The notes below the pieces were generated by a model. The model saw only the letters and a program-made list of their open reading frames with translations. It was not told where the DNA came from and made no database searches. Positions 39,236 to 42,039 of a DNA stretch of 42,039 nucleotides are shown one piece after another. Source of the DNA: an uncultured Alphaproteobacteria bacterium (GTDB lineage Bacteria > Pseudomonadota > Alphaproteobacteria > UBA7879 > VGCX01); assembly GCA_913061155.1 (NCBI GenBank), contig CAJXSI010000009.1, positions 1-42,039 on the forward strand. The letters are read 5' to 3'. The translations under genes and the position numbers were made by a program. The first letter of the stretch is position 1, and each line of letters starts with the position of its first letter.

Positions 39236-40715
39236 AATACTTATGAATAAAGTGATCCAATAACCGCACCCCAAATCCAGTCGGCAATGTTCCGGAATAA
39301 GGATTTGGTTCGTCTGTCCAAGCCGTTCCTGCGATATCCAAATGCGCCCAAGGCACATTATTTGTGAATCGTTTTAGGAAATGAGCAGCTGTAATGCTCC
39401 CTGCGCCATTGGCACCTGTATTTTTCACGTCAGCAATCTTGGAATCAATATCCTTGTCATATCGATCATCCATTGGCATTTGCCATACATGTTCCCCTGT
39501 TTCTTGCCCTGATTGGAATAATTTATGAACCAAGCTTTCATCATTTGAAAACATGCCAGCATATTTATTCCCCAAAGCAACAACCATGGATCCGGTCAAT
39601 GTTGCCAAATCGATCATAAATTTGGGGGAGAATTTTGATTGGGTATACCACAAAGCATCTGCCAAGACGACGCGCCCTTCGGCATCTGTATTCAAAACTT
39701 CGATCGTTTGACCAGAAAGGGTTTTAATAATATCGCCTGGACGATAGGCTGCCGCATCGGGCATATTTTCAACCAATCCAACAACACCAACAACATTAAC
39801 TTTTGCTTTACGGCCAGCCAAAGATTTCATCAACCCGGCAACAGCCGCGGCCCCACCCATGTCATATTTCATTTCATCCATTTTTGGTGGCGGTTTTAAA
39901 GAAATTCCCCCTGTATCAAAGGTCACCCCCTTTCCTACAAAAGCCAACGGAGCCTCATGATCTGTCCCTCCATTCCATTGCATCACAACCAATTGGGATT
40001 CACATTCACTGCCTTTTCCAACGGCCAAGATGGCATTCATGCCCAATTTTTCCATATCTTTTTCATTGATAATATCAACTTTTACGCCCAAATTTGATAA
40101 TTCAGCCAATTCTTTTGCCATGCTTTTTGGGTGCAATACATTTGGGGGTTCGCACATTAAGTTACGCGCAAAAAAGACACCTTCAACTATGGATGAATAG
40201 CGATGAAAGAATTCATCTGCCGCCTGGGGTTGATCAACAATCACCATAAATTCATTAATCTTTTTCTTTTGGGCTTCTTTTAATTGTGTTTTGTATTTAT
40301 TAAAACGATAAGAACGAAGCAAAGCCCCGACAGAAAAATGAACGGCCAGTTCATGATTCTTCATATTATCCAGATTAATATTATTAAACAAAACTGTTAT
40401 AGAAGACTCTGGGCCATATGAAATTTTGGTTGCAAGTTTTGTGCCTATTTCAGAAACAGATTTTTCAGTCGCATCTTCTTTCTTGCCTAAACCAATAAGA
40501 ATAATGCGTGATAAATTTAAACCTGTTGGGGCATATATATCCAAAAGATCGCCGCTTTTTCCTGTAAAAGAACTGTGTTCAACAGCACGACTGATGGCAC
40601 CACCTGTTTTTTCATTTATTTGATTGGCTGGTGCCGTAAAATCATTTCCTTCAAAAATTGGAACAACAATGGCCCCCTCTGTTGGAAAATAATTGGCGTT
40701 AAATGTAACTTGCAT
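39225..40715 (-). CDS. pepA: Leucyl aminopeptidase
   Basis: FVGKGVTFDTGGISLKPPPKMDEMKYDMGGAAAV, NTDAEGRVVLADAL signature. Confidence 0.98.
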   Translation of the reverse strand: MQVTFNANYFPTEGAIVVPIFEGNDFTAPANQINEKTGGAISRAVEHSSFTGKSGDLLDIYAPTGLNLSRIILIGLGKKEDATEKSVSEIGTKLATKISYGPESSITVLFNNINLDNMKNHELAVHFSVGALLRSYRFNKYKTQLKEAQKKKINEFMVIVDQPQAADEFFHRYSSIVEGVFFARNLMCEPPNVLHPKSMAKELAELSNLGVKVDIINEKDMEKLGMNAILAVGKGSECESQLVVMQWNGGTDHEAPLAFVGKGVTFDTGGISLKPPPKMDEMKYDMGGAAAVAGLMKSLAGRKAKVNVVGVVGLVENMPDAAAYRPGDIIKTLSGQTIEVLNTDAEGRVVLADALWYTQSKFSPKFMIDLATLTGSMVVALGNKYAGMFSNDESLVHKLFQSGQETGEHVWQMPMDDRYDKDIDSKIADVKNTGANGAGSITAAHFLKRFTNNVPWAHLDIAGTAWTDEPNPYSGTLPTGFGVRLLDHFIHKYYEK

Positions 40716-40896
40716 ATCAATCCCCTTAAGTGATTTTGTAAACTTTGTACTGTTTATTTATAGCATTTTGTAAGGGCGATTGAAAATAAAATATTAAAGC
40801 ATTCATTAAGGGAAATCGAACTTGTCACGCGTTGACCAGAACAGTGCTTTGGCCTACCATTAGATTTTAAATAACTATATAGCTAGAGCATTTTAA

Positions 40897-40964
40897 TTTT
40901 GTTATAGGCAGAAAGCTGTGACGCGTACAAATGGTACGCGAACAGCAAGTAACGCATAACAAAA
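40897..40964. repeat. Nested 68-bp palindromic element upstream of the SEL1 lipoprotein gene
   Basis: Arms TTTTGTTAT/ATAACAAAA, GCTGT/ACAGC, CGCGTAC/GTACGCG with AAATG loop, all sharing one centre. Confidence 0.8.
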
Positions 40965-40997
40965 GTATAAAGGATCGGCTATACACAGGAGTATACA

Positions 40998-41537
40998 ATG
41001 ATAAAATATAAATACCTTTCAGGCCTTTTGATTCTTAGCTTAGGCGCCTGCCAAAGCGGCCATAAGATGGGGCGTGATATAGACCATAAAATGGGACACA
41101 ATAGGGATCATATGATGACCCACAAAGACAGTCCCAAGCACCCGACTACCCTCGAAGAATTTGAAGAATGGAAGAGAGAAGGAACAAAGAGAACTCTGAT
41201 AAAGAAAAAAGCTTTTGAAAAAGGCGACTATGCCACTGCCTTTAACTTTGCCATTGAAGATAGTCAAAAAACAAAAGGATTTACCTTAAATGCCATTGGG
41301 ACAATGTATCACTTTGGATACGGGGTAGAAGTCGATTACAAACGGGCAAAAGACCTTTATGAACGCGCCCTGGAATATGGTAACGGCGAGGCTGCCAATC
41401 ACTTGGGACGCTTGTATATTAATGGAGAAGGTGTTGAAGTTGATTATAAACGGGCAACAGAATATTATAAAATTAGCTGTGATAATGGGTGCAATTTAGG
41501 GTGCAAGAATTATAAAACTTGGGTGAAATTAGTCTGA
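40998..41537 (+). CDS. SEL1-repeat lipoprotein with His/Met-rich N-terminal segment
   Basis: LLILSLGAC lipobox; GHKMGRDIDHKMGHNRDHMMTHKD; SEL1 repeats AIGTMYHFGYGVEVDYKRAKDLYERALEYGNGEAANHLGRLYINGEGVEVDYKRATEYY. Confidence 0.88.
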   Translation: MIKYKYLSGLLILSLGACQSGHKMGRDIDHKMGHNRDHMMTHKDSPKHPTTLEEFEEWKREGTKRTLIKKKAFEKGDYATAFNFAIEDSQKTKGFTLNAIGTMYHFGYGVEVDYKRAKDLYERALEYGNGEAANHLGRLYINGEGVEVDYKRATEYYKISCDNGCNLGCKNYKTWVKLV

Positions 41538-41565
41538 TAAAGATGTAAACCCAACAAGGTCCGGG

Positions 41566-41655
41566 ATTGTATAAGTTCACAAATTCACTGACTATTTTGA
41601 TTCGTCGCCCTGGTGCTTGACACCAGGGTCCAGGGCGGCACTCACCGTATACAAT
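41566..41655. repeat. REP-like palindrome flanked by 8-bp inverted repeats
   Basis: Inner CCCTGGTG-cttga-CACCAGGG (41608-41628) followed by TCCAGGGC; outer ATTGTATA (41566-41573) / TATACAAT (41648-41655). Confidence 0.65.
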
Positions 41656-41667
41656 TTTTGTCATCAA

Positions 41668-42039
<372 letters not shown>

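Overview
The window looks like a near-complete chromosomal contig from a reduced, low-GC, host-associated alphaproteobacterium (Rickettsiales/Holosporales-like; the lineage is inferred). The first 44 bp are not biological: they match an Illumina Nextera i7 adapter carrying the N702 index. The rest is mostly conserved core-gene clusters: rpsB-tsf-pyrH-frr-uppS-cdsA-rseP-bamA-skp-lpxD-fabZ-lpxA-lpxI-lpxB; an ADP/ATP translocase followed by rpiB-glyA-nrdR-nusB and a K+-independent-type H+-pyrophosphatase; ctaC-ctaD-ctaB; ruvC-ruvA-ruvB-ybgC; and pepA-holC-ndk-DUF2066-pgsA-like-AI-2E-hda. There is one tRNA-Leu(CAA). The right edge runs into a truncated IS110-family transposase beside a REP-like palindrome. 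The less ordinary content is: a secreted Cys-rich orphan protein; a secreted SEL1 protein with a recent 108-bp (36-aa) internal repeat; a SEL1 lipoprotein with a His/Met-rich segment; a small Cys-rich lipoprotein; a possible dispersed palindromic element family built around GTA-containing stems with 5-nt loops; a G10 tract in the start of lpxI; and missing neighbours (rib genes, dxr, tol-pal, ctaG/ctaE) at canonical positions. I found no convincing CRISPR array, prophage or defence island. No strong evidence for a wholly new multi-gene system was found; the palindromic elements and the secreted orphans are the best leads.
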